64,000 bases of DNA from Prorocentrum cordatum (lineage: Eukaryota > Sar > Dinophyceae > Prorocentrales > Prorocentraceae): positions 1 to 64,000 of the forward strand of contig CAUYUJ010020245.1 of the NCBI GenBank assembly GCA_963575745.1, written 5' to 3'. The position numbers were made by a program, and so were the translations under genes. The notes beneath the pieces were generated by a model. That model saw nothing but the letters and a program-made list of their open reading frames with translations. It ran no database searches and had not been told where the DNA came from. Shown here piece by piece: positions 43,941 to 54,239 of this stretch (positions are counted from its first letter, which is position 1; every line of letters starts with the position of its first letter).

Positions 43941-46900
43941 ATGACCCTTAGGGGCCCGCTTTTGCCTGGTGTTCCTCCCAGGTCCGATGTGCAGTTGATC
44001 AGGCCCATGGAGGCCAATGCTTTTCCTGTTGAATATTTTTCGCCCTCAGTTGAAACCTGTAATGTCTCAGGGTGGGGGCCTGGCCAGCTCTGGTTGCAGA
44101 AGACTAGTGCTGATATCGTGATCATGCAGGAGCATAAGCAGTTGGCTGACCAAATCGATTCTGGTTCTTCCTGGGCTAGACGCCACGGGTGGAAAAGTTT
44201 ATGGAGTGCTGCTGTGCCTGGTGATGGTCAAGGCCCGTCATCGGGAGTCGCTCTTTTTGTTCGTGATGGGCTTGGTCTGCGGGCTCCTGACTCTGGAGCT
44301 ATCATTATACCGTCGAGGGCTCTGGCAGGCATCGTCGAGGTGCCTGGGCAGCCCACGTTTTTGGTGATGGCCGCCTACTTCCATGACTGCCAGGACCTCT
44401 CGGATTCAAACATAGATATCTTGTGTTCGTGTTTGTCCCTGGGGGAGGGCCTCGGTTTCCCTTTTTTCCTGGGCGCGGATTTTAACATGGAGCCTGAGCA
44501 GCTCCTGACTGGGGGCCTGGGGGACCAGAAAAGCATCCAGTTCCTGGTGCCTGAGGGTCACACGATGAAATCTGTTGCGGGTCTTAAGCAGTACGATTTC
44601 TTTATTGCCTCCTCTGACTTGGCCAAGACGGTCAGCAGTGTGCAGGCCATCCGTGACACCAACCTCTGTACGCATGTCCCAGTCAGGATTAGCATGCATC
44701 CGCAGTTCGGACGGTTGCAGGCTTTGTCTTTTCGGAAACCCCCTCCGCTGCCCACGTCGCCTCTCCCGCCTGTGTGCCTCGTCGCCGCGTGTGAGCCTCC
44801 GACGTGGCTGCATGATGTGCTGGACTCGTCTCGTAGAGCGGCGACGGTGGGGGATTTCGAACGAGTTCAGGATTCGGTTGATTTGGTCTATAAACACTGG
44901 GCGAATGCTGCCGAGCGTGAGGTCTCCGCTGCCACGGGTAAGGTCCTTCCTGTTTGGGGTTCTCGTGGTAAGCCCCCCCAAATGTGCTGGCGCCCAGTGC
45001 TGTCCAAGGACTCTGGCAAAGGCGATGGCACACTGTTTGCTGCTAGGTGGCTGACCAATCTCTTTAGAGAGTTCGAGTGCTACTGGACCGTGGGAGACCA
45101 GTCTGGCATCGGACGGGTGCTCGAGCGCCTGGAGCAGCCACCAGCTCAGTGCGCCGCTGATCTAGGCCAGATGGAGAATTTTAGGTCTTCGCTGGAGGAG
45201 TTCGTCCGCGAGCTCCCGATGTACGAGCCAGCAGACGGCCCAATGCTTGATTTTTTCCATCATTTGCATGAGATGTGCCGTGACATGCTTGCGAATATTG
45301 AGGCTGCTTCTAGGAAGCTTGCCAGGAAAGAGTTCAAGGAGTGGTTACTGTTTAAGGCGAATCGGGGAGCCCGAAGGGTCCACACCGTTTCCAAAGGAGC
45401 GACGCCATGGGTCCCCACCACTACCCTGTCCTTGGACGGAGTGGTGGTGGCGGACCCCTTGTCGTTGCTCCAAGCTGAGTCCAAACGTTTTTCCGACCTC
45501 TGGGGGGATGCTGGTGAGGGTCCCTGGTTCCATGTCGGTGAGCTTGCTCCTGAACTTCCTGAGGTTCCTGTGGAGGCGATACGTGAGTTTTCCAGGCGTT
45601 TCAAAATCAACACTTCTGTCAGCGTCGACGGATTTCACATGCGGCATTTCTCTTTCATGAGTGACGAGCTGCTCAGAATTCTGTGTGGTCTGTTTGCCGT
45701 GATGGAGCTCACGGCGCTGATACCGAGACAGGTGGCCATCACTCTCCTTACGTTGATCCCGAAACCTGCTTCTGGTTTTCGCCCGATTGGGAATTTTTGT
45801 GCGATTTACCGTGCTTACGGTAAGGTGCGGAGGCCCCTGGCCCAGGAGTGGGAGTTCAAAAACGCTCGGAGTTTTTTCGCGGCTGGGCCTTTCGAGGGGG
45901 CCCAGGACGCGGTGTGGAGACAGGCGGTTCGTGCGGAGACCTCGACGTTGAGTAAGGATGAAGCTGCCACGGTCCTGCTCGATCTTTACAAATATTATGA
46001 GACTATTGATCTCAAGTTGCTCCTGTGGCGTTGCAAGCAGGTGAATTTCCCCCTCGCGATCGCTCGGCTCGCGATTGCGATGTATCTTCAGGCTCGGTTT
46101 TTTGTGTTGAACGGGTTTGTGGATGGGCCCTTCTGGGCCTTGGGGGGCATCATCGCGGGGTGTACGTTTGCCACCACGTTGATCAGAGTGTACTCGATTG
46201 CGTCCCTCGACATGCTGTGCATTCCGCCACAGGTGCATTTTAAGTTGTATATCGACGACTCTGGCCTCAGTGCTACGGGGTCGCGGCGATACATTGTGGA
46301 GCATCTGCCACCGGTGGTCAGAGCCTTGGTTTCTATTCTGGAGGAGGGGATCGGAGCTAAGGTGAGTCAAGATGTGGGAAAGAGATCCTTGATCGCTTCT
46401 TCTAAGGCGCTTGGGCGTGATCTCGCTCAGGCCCTAGGTGGCCTGGCTGGCCCCTTAGTCAGTTCAGCGGCGAACCTAGGAGTGGATGATTGTGTGGGAC
46501 GCCCTAGACGTGTTGCTGGTAGGAGCTCGAAGCAAAAGAAGCGTGAGCAAAAAGCTCGGGGTTTTGTTTCCCGTTTGGCCCGCTTGAGGCCTCTGGTTGG
46601 GGCCCGTGTGGCCAAAAACGTTTTTGCCTCGGGAGCTTTGGCCTCGGAGCTTTTCGGATCCGAAATATATGGTGTGAGCGACTACGAGCTGTTGAGATTG
46701 CGGCGCCAGGCGGCGTCAGTCTTGCAACCATCAGCGTCTGGAAGATCGCTGACGGCTCTTCTTCTTTCGCATGGCGAGCCGTGTTGGTATGCGTCGGTCG
46801 CTCCGATGGTCAGATGGTCGAAGGAAATATGGATTGCTCACCATCGGACCTACCCCCACTGTCTCTCGCTCCCCGAACTCAGGGAGGCGTGGGACGTTGG

Positions 46901-48521
46901 TTTCTCGGGAGACTCCCCTTTGTGGCGGTCGGTTTCGGGGCCGATCACTGCGTTGAGGAAATCGTGTGAGCGGATTTCCTGGTCCATGCCTTCCTTCGCT
47001 GTTTTTAGAACTGACAAGGGTGAGGAGGTTAAATTGACGGAGTTCTCGCCTACTTTGATTAAGAATTTGCTTCGCAAAGCTGTTGTGAGAGGTCTCGAGT
47101 GGGACATGGGGGCTCGTCTGAACATGTCTGGGCGTGTTTGCACTGATGGGGTCCTTAGTTATCTCCAGAGCACGAAGTATTCTGCCTTTGAAAAAGGCTG
47201 TCTGAGGGCGCTTTTTTGCAACGCGGTGTACACTCGTACGCGCGCGGCAGACCTAGGCTACCAGCTGCAGAACGTGCTGTGCCCGCTGTGTGGCGAGGCG
47301 CCTGACACGCTCCGCCATAGATTGTGGGACTGCCAGTGTCCTGATGTAGTCGAACTAAGGAACTCGATTGTGCCCATAAAGATCCAGAAGTGGGCGAGCC
47401 AGGTGGACGACAACTTGGCTGTCTTTGGGGTGCTTCCTCACCCAGGTGATGTTTTTCCTGCTCCGTTGGATAAAGGTGGTATTCAGGTGGAGTGGGCCCA
47501 AGGAGAGATTGGGGACCTTCATAGTGTGTTCGCTGGAGACATGTTCGTGGATGGATCGTGTTCGCGTTACATTGTGAAAGAATTGAACCGAGCTGGCTGG
47601 GCTTTCACTTTGGTTGACAGGGAGACTGGGCTTGAATTAGTGAGAGTCAGAGGTCCAGTTTGGGGGCCTTGCCCCCAGACTCCACAAGCAGCCGAGTTTT
47701 TTGCCATGTCTGTCGCCATTCAGTGGAGCACAGGCCAGTGTGACATTTTTTCGGACTGTTTAAATGTTGTGAATTTTTTCAGGATGCCTTGGATGGAGCA
47801 GATATCAGCCAGGTATATGTTTGCTGGCGTGGCTCAGTTTGCTCGTCCGCACATGCACAAAGTCACGATATCCAAAGTGAAAGCCCATCTTGCTGTCGAT
47901 GAAGCGGTCGACGAAAGGGATCGCTATTTAAGACAGGGCAATGCGTGGGCTGATACCTCGGCCAAGGTTGCGGCATCCTTGCATCCTGCCCCGTCGGACG
48001 AGCTGCGTGAGGGCCTGGATCTTTCCGTGGCCGTGGCCCGAGCTGTAGGTCGTTTGGGTGCTAGATTAATGTCTTTGTGGCCTAGATTAGACTTGGGCAA
48101 AGATTTAGAGCGAATCAAGCCACCTGCTAAAGAGCAGGCTCCTGCGAAACCTTCACATGAATGGCATTGGGTAGGCTCGTATTGGCAATGTGCTACGTGC
48201 TTGCGTGGTCGTCGTGGCACGTTTGGCGTCGAGCCTCCTGGTGGGTCATGCTCGCTCGCTTTGCATGTGCACCCGTCAGTACTTCGTGATCTAGGGCATA
48301 GATGTGTGCTCATAGACTGTACGGATGGTAGTTTCGTTTGCATTTGCCACAAATGTGGTTATTACACGTCGGGGGGTCGGCTTGATCGCCTAGGTAAGAA
48401 GTGTGAGCCTTCGAAACGGGCCTCGCATTGTAATCCTTGGAGTCGTCTCCAAAAGGGCCTCCACCCGTCATACAATAAACCAGGAGTGCGGGTGGATGTC
48501 AATACGTTTTGTCAGGTTTAA
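43941..48521 (+). CDS. LINE ORF2: endonuclease, reverse transcriptase, RNase H
   Basis: Numbered from ATG 43941 (1526 residues; the frame is open back to at least 42417, so the real start is uncertain). Endonuclease/exonuclease/phosphatase domain at about residues 38-255: N41, E64 (IVIMQEHK), GADFNMEP with D180 and N182, D219, and H245 (THVPV). The reverse transcriptase lies at about 590-820: TLIPKPASGFRPI, LLDLYKYYETID (first Asp near 681), GGIIAGCTFATT and YIDD (near 770-773). Zinc knuckle CPLCGEAPDTLRHRLWDC near 1114. RNase HI domain at about 1198-1345: FVDGS (D1204), AAEFF, FSDCLN and GNAWADTSAK. C-terminal Cys pairs WQCATC (about 1415) and CICHKCGYY (about 1468). Catalysis is expected to be target-primed reverse transcription in the nucleus. 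The frame is fully intact with no frameshift. Confidence 0.88.
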   Translation: MTLRGPLLPGVPPRSDVQLIRPMEANAFPVEYFSPSVETCNVSGWGPGQLWLQKTSADIVIMQEHKQLADQIDSGSSWARRHGWKSLWSAAVPGDGQGPSSGVALFVRDGLGLRAPDSGAIIIPSRALAGIVEVPGQPTFLVMAAYFHDCQDLSDSNIDILCSCLSLGEGLGFPFFLGADFNMEPEQLLTGGLGDQKSIQFLVPEGHTMKSVAGLKQYDFFIASSDLAKTVSSVQAIRDTNLCTHVPVRISMHPQFGRLQALSFRKPPPLPTSPLPPVCLVAACEPPTWLHDVLDSSRRAATVGDFERVQDSVDLVYKHWANAAEREVSAATGKVLPVWGSRGKPPQMCWRPVLSKDSGKGDGTLFAARWLTNLFREFECYWTVGDQSGIGRVLERLEQPPAQCAADLGQMENFRSSLEEFVRELPMYEPADGPMLDFFHHLHEMCRDMLANIEAASRKLARKEFKEWLLFKANRGARRVHTVSKGATPWVPTTTLSLDGVVVADPLSLLQAESKRFSDLWGDAGEGPWFHVGELAPELPEVPVEAIREFSRRFKINTSVSVDGFHMRHFSFMSDELLRILCGLFAVMELTALIPRQVAITLLTLIPKPASGFRPIGNFCAIYRAYGKVRRPLAQEWEFKNARSFFAAGPFEGAQDAVWRQAVRAETSTLSKDEAATVLLDLYKYYETIDLKLLLWRCKQVNFPLAIARLAIAMYLQARFFVLNGFVDGPFWALGGIIAGCTFATTLIRVYSIASLDMLCIPPQVHFKLYIDDSGLSATGSRRYIVEHLPPVVRALVSILEEGIGAKVSQDVGKRSLIASSKALGRDLAQALGGLAGPLVSSAANLGVDDCVGRPRRVAGRSSKQKKREQKARGFVSRLARLRPLVGARVAKNVFASGALASELFGSEIYGVSDYELLRLRRQAASVLQPSASGRSLTALLLSHGEPCWYASVAPMVRWSKEIWIAHHRTYPHCLSLPELREAWDVGFSGDSPLWRSVSGPITALRKSCERISWSMPSFAVFRTDKGEEVKLTEFSPTLIKNLLRKAVVRGLEWDMGARLNMSGRVCTDGVLSYLQSTKYSAFEKGCLRALFCNAVYTRTRAADLGYQLQNVLCPLCGEAPDTLRHRLWDCQCPDVVELRNSIVPIKIQKWASQVDDNLAVFGVLPHPGDVFPAPLDKGGIQVEWAQGEIGDLHSVFAGDMFVDGSCSRYIVKELNRAGWAFTLVDRETGLELVRVRGPVWGPCPQTPQAAEFFAMSVAIQWSTGQCDIFSDCLNVVNFFRMPWMEQISARYMFAGVAQFARPHMHKVTISKVKAHLAVDEAVDERDRYLRQGNAWADTSAKVAASLHPAPSDELREGLDLSVAVARAVGRLGARLMSLWPRLDLGKDLERIKPPAKEQAPAKPSHEWHWVGSYWQCATCLRGRRGTFGVEPPGGSCSLALHVHPSVLRDLGHRCVLIDCTDGSFVCICHKCGYYTSGGRLDRLGKKCEPSKRASHCNPWSRLQKGLHPSYNKPGVRVDVNTFCQV

Positions 48522-48704
48522 TTGTGCCTCTGCTCAGGGTGTGCGATGCGGTTCACTTTCATGCCACTGCTGTTGCACGTCCCTTGTTCGCTGCTGCGCG
48601 GCCACGGGGTGAAGGCTCCTTGTGGTGACGGCGGCACAGCGGGCAGTCTTTGGCACTTCGTTTGCGATGACGCTTGCGGCGGCGTGCGCACGGAAGGAGC
48701 AGAT

Positions 48705-48737
48705 CCGCTGCACTTAAGGGCCCCTTAAGTGCAGCGG
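48705..48737. other. 33-bp perfect palindrome (16-bp arms, 1-nt centre)
   Basis: CCGCTGCACTTAAGGG at 48705-48720, a single C, then its exact reverse complement at 48722-48737. It lies 184 bp after the ORF2 stop. It could be a 3' UTR stem-loop recognised by the element's reverse transcriptase or the junction of an inverted duplication. Confidence 0.85.
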
Positions 48738-48740
48738 GCT

Positions 48741-49640
48741 GTCTTGGCCTCCATCGCGTCGGTGCTCGAGCTGGCTCGAAGGGGCCTGCATCCCAAGGCG
48801 GGCGGGCCCCTCGAGCCGCTTGTTTTCTCGGTGCTCGGGGTGCCTGCGATGCTCAGCAGGCGCCCGAGCCCGAGGCACCTGAATAGTGGGCGGGTGCGGG
48901 CGGGGGGCGCGGTGCGAGTGGGGACTGCCCGGCGTTGCGCCGTTAGTGACCCTCGCACCGTTGCTCCCCTGCCCCGCGCACGGCGCGGAGAGCGCCCCTT
49001 GTTGGATGAGGGCCCTCTCTCGTTCTTTTTTCGAGGCGTGTTCGTGATTCACCTGCACGCTCTCGGCGCTGTCCTCACTGTCCTCCTCCCCATGTTGCGC
49101 TGGATGCTTGTTGAAAAATTTGGTCAGGACTTTCGCCAGCACGGCTGGCATGGCTAGTCGGCCACGGGCTGACTGTAACACGTTAAATCTTCCCTGCCAA
49201 TTAACTTGCTGCAAGCAGCTGCCGCGGCTCGCTTGTTGCCTGTACTTTGTTTCCTGTGACTGACCCTGTACAGTGGGTCCGTGTCTTTCCTGGAGTGCGG
49301 GGTGGATCGATCGGTCCTCCTGACTGCTGCTCCTGGATCCGTTTGCAGCTGCCGTAGAGTGTGGCGCCGACGCCTACTCTGCTCTGTAGTTGCTTGCTGG
49401 GTCTCTGCATCACGGCCCCTTCGGAGGGCTCCCGTGTTGCACCCTGCTCGGGTGGCGGCTGCAGGTTGTATAGCTCTCCTCGCCGCCCAGTCTGCTGTCC
49501 TTGTATAGTGGACAGCCCGAGCCGTGCTGCTGCGCAGTGATGTGCCTTCACCGCTGCGCTCCTGTCTTTTTTTCTCGCTGGCACTCGCCACGCCAGCGGA
49601 GTCATGTGGCTGATCATGGGTCGACCCCAAAAATTCCTTC
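48741..49640. other. No gene recognised
   Basis: Overlapping short ORFs on both strands without motifs. It may include residual LINE 3' sequence. No element boundary is visible. Confidence 0.35.
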
Positions 49641-49643
49641 TCC

Positions 49644-49692
49644 TCCTCCTCCTCCCCCTCCTCCTCCTCCTCCTCCTCCTCCTCCTCCTCCT
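49644..49692 (+). repeat. (CTC)n tract
   Basis: CTC triplets with one interruption. A shorter TCTCCTCCTCCTGCG tract occupies a comparable position before the related sequence at 61718-61832. Confidence 0.8.
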
Positions 49693-49829
49693 GCAGCTTC
49701 CCTGCTCAGGCGATCACGCACCTGGGGCAGGAGACCCAGCATTCTGGCATCGCACACTCGCGCTGGCCAGACCCCTGCGGCCAGCTCTCTCCCCGTTAGC
49801 ACTGCATCCGATGTTTGTTTCTCGCAATC

Positions 49830-49985
49830 AAGGGCCCTTGAGCTACCATGGCGCGCCGGTGACCGACGCGCCCACGCCTCCGTAAAAAGAAGGGTGACGT
49901 GCTCTCTTCTAGCACGGGTCCCCTTACTTGTACCTCGTGTCTCTTTGTGTCCATGGAGTCACCCCCGTGCAATCCACAATGGCAG
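49830..49985 (+). repeat. Shared segment copy 1 (possible LTR/UTR remnant)
   Basis: GGGCCCTTGAGCTACCATGG, GGCGCGCCGGTGACCGACGC, GTAAAAAGAAGGGTGACGTG and CCATGGAGTCACCCCCGTGC appear in the same order at 61718-61832. That copy lacks about 42 bp near 49914-49955. It precedes the gag remnant here and a LINE remnant at the other site. Confidence 0.65.
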
Positions 49986-50409
49986 CGGAGCCTGGCGTTG
50001 AGATACACGAGGGGAGTCAGGACGACCCCCTTGTCATTCGATTCTAGGGCGACATACTCTTTACACGACTACCCCGTTATTCCCACCACCGCCCACCCCA
50101 TTGCACCGAGCGTCGCCGTGGGTTCCCAGACGACGCTCAGCTTCAAGAAGATGAGCTTCCAGCAGATCGTCGGTTACAACCAGATCAGGATCCCTGGGCA
50201 GGAGCTGGAGAGAAAGGAGACGTTTCTTGGGAAGGTGATGACAATGTGGGCTGGTCAGATCAGGACTGGGCCCGCTGGCTCTCGCAGCCCTGGACGGAGA
50301 CGCGGCCCAACGCGCAACTATCTTCATCAGGTTAGTCTGCGCGGGGGCGCGGTTCGCTGGCTGCACCAAATCGGTAGAACACGCTTCTGCGAGGACAGTC
50401 TATGCCTTT

Positions 50410-51500
50410 TGACCTTTCTTGCTCTGGCCTATCGGGGATGACAGCCAGATCTTCTGATCGCCGACTAGGGCAATTTCCTGAGCAATCGGAGGCCCCAAAT
50501 ATACCAAACGACCTACCTCCCATTTGGGATGGAGAAGATTGGGATACTCGTCTAGACCTCCAGATGAACGAGCTACAGACGTGGCTCGCTGCTACCAGAA
50601 CTCTGAAAGCACAACGCCCACACCTCAGCTATCGCTATGCCAAAGACGACCACAAGATCATCATTAGCGAACTCACCGAGGACCAGCTGTCTTGAGAGGA
50701 CGGCGGGCAGGTTGTGGTTAAACATTTTAAGAAGGATTTTGCATAATACCAAGACCGCGGGATGCTGAGTGCTTTGGAGGAGCTTTTCTACTCGGACGAC
50801 GCCGAGCGCATGCGAGATGAATCCCAGGTCAATGATATCGCGCGTAGGCGCGTTCTTGTCCGAGAATTCGAAAAGCGCGTGGCCCTGCCAGAGGACTTGA
50901 AAGGGCGCGCGTTTCTCGGGGGCTCGAAGCTGAACGACGCGACGCTGCTTGGGATGCAGTAGAGCACTGGACAGAGGGATCGTACGACGTTGATCTGACG
51001 CGCGAAAGGCTCCCCGAGCTCGGGCGACCGCTACCTTCTGGCAAAGGCGGCCATCGCATCCATGGCACGAGTTCCTCCTCGCAGTTTGTCGGACATCAAG
51101 GAGATGATGGCGGATGCGAGGACCTGCAGTCGGACCGCGACGGCTTCCATGGATTAGCATGGAACCGTCTTCGTACATGGACGACGAAAATGTACTCTTC
51201 GTATCTCGGGACCTGCCCGAAGACGTGGTTCTAGAAAAGGGTGGGGCCGTCGCCATCTACGCCAACTACAGTCATGCACGACAGCACTTGCACACGCGGA
51301 AGCTCGGACGAGGCCGTTTCACCCCAAACAAAAGCATGGGCAATCCAAATGCTCCCGGAGGGGAAAAATCACGGGGAACGGACTGGGCATGCCCGACCGC
51401 AGCGGTGGACTAACCTTAAATGAGTCGCCCGAATTGTGCCCGATGTGGGAAGATGGGGCACTGGGCTCGGGGCAGTGCGAATGAGCCAGACGAGCGCGGA
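50410..51500 (+). pseudogene. copia-like gag remnant with zinc knuckle
   Basis: A frame from 50402 with stops near 50693 and 50741 reads IPNDLPPIWDGEDWDTRLDL, then LSALEELFYSDDAERMRDES and KGRAFLGGSKLNDATLLGMQ. After a +1 shift it continues TEGSYDVDLTRERLPEL. The order (IWDG..W, ALEELF.SDDAER, ARRR, LPEDLKGRAFL) matches, from memory, the Gag of dinoflagellate copia-like elements. At 51430-51468 a knuckle reads CARCGKMGHWARG: the usual last Cys of C-x2-C-x4-H-x4-C is Gly here. Several stops and frameshifts show it is dead. Role in an intact element: capsid-like particle assembly and RNA binding. Confidence 0.55.
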
Positions 51501-51559
51501 CGAAAGCGACAAGCAGGCTTCGGCAGCCCCCATGCATTTTCTTCAAAGCAGACGATGCT

Positions 51560-52250
51560 CTGCGCGACGTTTGTCAACGGGAGCTTGCGGCCCAGTCTGA
51601 AGTCAGTTCTTTTACCTTTCCTATCTTCGCTACTGCCGACAGAGGAGATCAGGTTTTCATCGGACCTCAGGTTCCGATGGAATTCGGTCGGGCGGATATT
51701 GGAGTTCAGCGCGGAGTCCGCGGCAAAGACCAGTTCGAGAAAATTGCGAAACATCTAGCATATACTTGCGGCCTGAAGCCCACGCGCAGACCTGCTCTGG
51801 AAATTGACGCCATGGGCGTTGGAGGATCTACCAAGTTTGTCTCCAGCTGAACCTTGCCTGTTGCCGCGGCAAAGAATTGCGGTGCTCTTGCGGCGCATTT
51901 GATCGCTTGTGGTGTGCCTTATTGTTTCCAGTGGAGATGCTGAGACAGCTCGGCATGGTTCTTGACTTGCCAGGTGGCGCCATCCCGCGAAAGGCGCTCA
52001 ACGGCAGCCGGTCGAGAACGTCCGAGGTAGGGGCGGGCAAACGCATCGCGATCAATGCGTTCTGACTTTCCCGCGGAAGTTTGGAAGGGACAGATGACAA
52101 CCATAACGGACTACCCCGAGATTCAGGGGCGACGCCAAGTCGCGGGGCCTGAGGGCGCCGTATTCTACGTCAATACGCAGGCACCCTCGGCTCAGATCTG
52201 TCTTTCTCAGCCAGCTGCCTACTCCCGACACGCCGTGCGATGTTGAACCG
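51560..52250 (+). pseudogene. copia-like protease region remnant
   Basis: Broken frames read VPMEFGRADIGVQ, RRPALEIDAMGVGGSTKFV and then FPVEMLRQLGMVLDLPGGAI (51921-51985). The last resembles the C-terminal hydrophobic part (LLPVSLLxxLGAxxDL) seen in dinoflagellate copia proteases, recalled from memory. A catalytic DT/SG motif is not visible, so the assignment rests on position and this one block. Confidence 0.4.
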
Positions 52251-52589
52251 CGCGGGGCGCATCCTCGCCAAGAAGGTGCCGCGGCAGGGGCCTCCGACCG
52301 CCGGCAGGCCCAGTCATCCCACGATGGCCCCAGAGAAGCGGATCTGGACCGCGTGGCCATGGGGCGCCGCGCGGAGGCCCGCGTCGGCGCGAACACCCGC
52401 AAGAACCTGCTCGGGGGCGCCAGGGGCTTGGATCAGGGGGCGGCATCCTCCTCCACGCAACAGCCTCGCGATCCGCGGCCTTTCTCCCGAGTTCTGAAGA
52501 TCAGCAGCGGCGAGCGGTTCGCAGCGGGCAGGAGGCCGGAGCCCGACGGCTCGGGCATCGGGAAGACCGACCAGGCCGCATCCCGACGA
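52251..52589 (+). other. Pol linker region of the copia-like element, no domain
   Basis: GC-rich sequence with competing frames rich in Arg, Ala, Gly and Ser. Position between protease and the next domain suggests a disordered pol linker. Confidence 0.3.
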
Positions 52590-52930
52590 GGCCATGCGTC
52601 ATCGAGGCAACAACAAGCCCTTGCGGTGGGCGCGCGACGATTTGCAGACGCGCTGGACGAGGTCCCCGATCGACGGCCCCATCAGCGCGGGCGCCCCAGA
52701 CCACGTGGAACGAGCGACGTTCGGGAGGTTTGCGGGCTACGCCCTCAGGGAGATCTACCAGAGATGGACTTCCAGCACTGCGAGTGGCGCATGGGTTCTC
52801 GCGAGTCGGTCGACCCAGCATCACATCAACAAGTCCGAGATTTGGCCGCGCGCGCGGCCGAGCGCGATACGCGCGAGAACATCGTGGACAGGGGCGGCAT
52901 CGAGACAGTCGTGGAGGAGCGCGACATTTG
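52590..52930 (+). pseudogene. Exonuclease-X-like domain within copia pol
   Basis: One frame reads HVERATFGRFAGYALREIYQ and, after a frameshift near 52760, continues DFQHCEWRMGSRESVDPASH then QQVRDLAARAAERD. The pattern TFGKxxGxxxxEIxxxDPxYCxW is that of the small domain found at the C-terminus of exodeoxyribonuclease X. From memory it is also present in dinoflagellate copia polyproteins. No exonuclease catalytic residues belong to this small domain. It is frameshifted and thus inactive. Confidence 0.45.
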
Positions 52931-53429
52931 ATGGATTCGCTGGCAGAAGATGTTTCCAATGGTCGCAGGGCACACGTCCGAGTGCATCGGGAACCCCGCG
53001 GCGCCTTCTCCCATCCGACTGACCCCGTCGGCCCCGCCCATCTGCAGATGATTTTACCAGCGAGAGGATGACAGAGGTTGTCTAGTCAGATGGCACCACC
53101 GAGTGCTTGGTCTGAACCGTGCACTGTCCGTACTTTGGACAAGACATAGACTGGCCGTGCTCTTTTCACCGCAAGGCTGCTACCAACATGATGCTCGCTG
53201 GTGCGCTGCTGGCAAGCATCTGCCCTCAGAGTGCCCGTCTCAGCCGGGTTGGGCAACTCTTTTCTCCAGATGCTACCGCTGTAGGCCTTGCTGGTCAAGT
53301 GCCTGATAAACGTATGGCTGTGCTCCGAGGTGCTCAAGGTGGTTCTTGGCAGTCCGCCGCTCCGCGGGGCTCGGTCGAAGCGGCCGAGGCGCGCGAAGCA
53401 GAATGGCGAGTGATTATGTGGCAGACCAC
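52931..53429 (+). other. copia pol linker, coding remnant without recognised domain
   Basis: A frame over 53119-53430 (HCPYFGQDIDWPCSFHRKAA onward) resembles continuous polyprotein but shows no recognised domain. Confidence 0.3.
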
Positions 53430-54235
53430 CAATGGGGCCCACTTCATCTTCGGAGCTCGACGAGGACGGCAGCGGGGCGATTTCCCATCAACAGGTCAAG
53501 CAGATCAAGCAGGCACTCTCAGTGAACAGTGCCAGCCTCAGTCCCCCCTTGGCAGCAGTTCCTGGAGAAGAGGTGCCTGGAAATATTCCGGTCGATGATC
53601 CCAACGCCGGCCTTGATGGCGACGATGAAGTATTTGTTCAGCCAGACTGGGCACCTACTGCCGACCAGGTGACCGACCTCAAATTTGCTCATGACAAGTC
53701 TGGTCATCCTCGGGATCGAGGTTTCGATCGGTTTTTGAGACGGGGCAATGTAAAGCCCGAGGTAGCACGCTGAGTACTGAACACTTGTAAGTGCGACGAG
53801 TGCGATTTCAAACGACCTCGCGCTCGCCGTCTTGCTGCTGTTCCCCAGCCCTGTCGTTTCAAGCATGTCGTTGGCATTGACTTGGTCGAGGTCAAGTGCC
53901 CCCATCGATATGCGTTTCATTGTTTGGGTAAATCTCATATGTTGGGGCATTTATTTTCAGTTAGTTGGACATGTGGGGATAGGGAAGTCAGCAGATGTTG
54001 CACGGCAGGCGTTTGTGCCAACATGGGCACGAGCGTTTGGCACGCCAGAGGGTGTCGCACGATCCTGGGACGGATATGCAGGGAACGTTTGCCGATAACA
54101 TGCACAGCAACGGTGCGTGCCTGTTCCTTACTGACGTCCGCTCTCCATGGCAGAACGGTCGAACGGAGGGTGCTGGAAAGGAATGGAAACGACAGCTCCG
54201 TTTAGCCGTGCCTCGGGTCGCTCCGGATATTTTAG
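53430..54235 (+). pseudogene. copia-like integrase remnant
   Basis: A frame from 53432 reads TADQVTDLKFAHDKSGHPRD with the two zinc-binding His. An in-frame TGA (53771-53773) interrupts it before VLNTCKCDECDFKRPRARR with the C-x2-C. The core starts KHVVGIDLVEV (first catalytic Asp). After a frameshift the rest reads GTDMQGTFADNMHSN (second Asp) and VRSPWQNGRTEGAGKEWKR (catalytic Glu in RTEG). All parts of the HHCC and D,D35E integrase are present but split by one stop and at least one frameshift. Confidence 0.7.
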
Positions 54236-54239
54236 CCGA

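Larger units (their letters stand above)
42300..48740 (+). mobile_element. LINE retrotransposon with intact ORF1 and ORF2
   Basis: Carries a zinc-finger/coiled-coil ORF1 and a large ORF2 with APE-type endonuclease, reverse transcriptase, zinc knuckle and RNase H, in the order typical of LINEs that encode RNase H. Both frames are free of stops, which implies recent insertion. The outer limits are approximate: no 3' poly(A) tail or target duplication was seen. A 33-bp palindrome at 48705-48737 may mark the 3' region. Confidence 0.85.
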
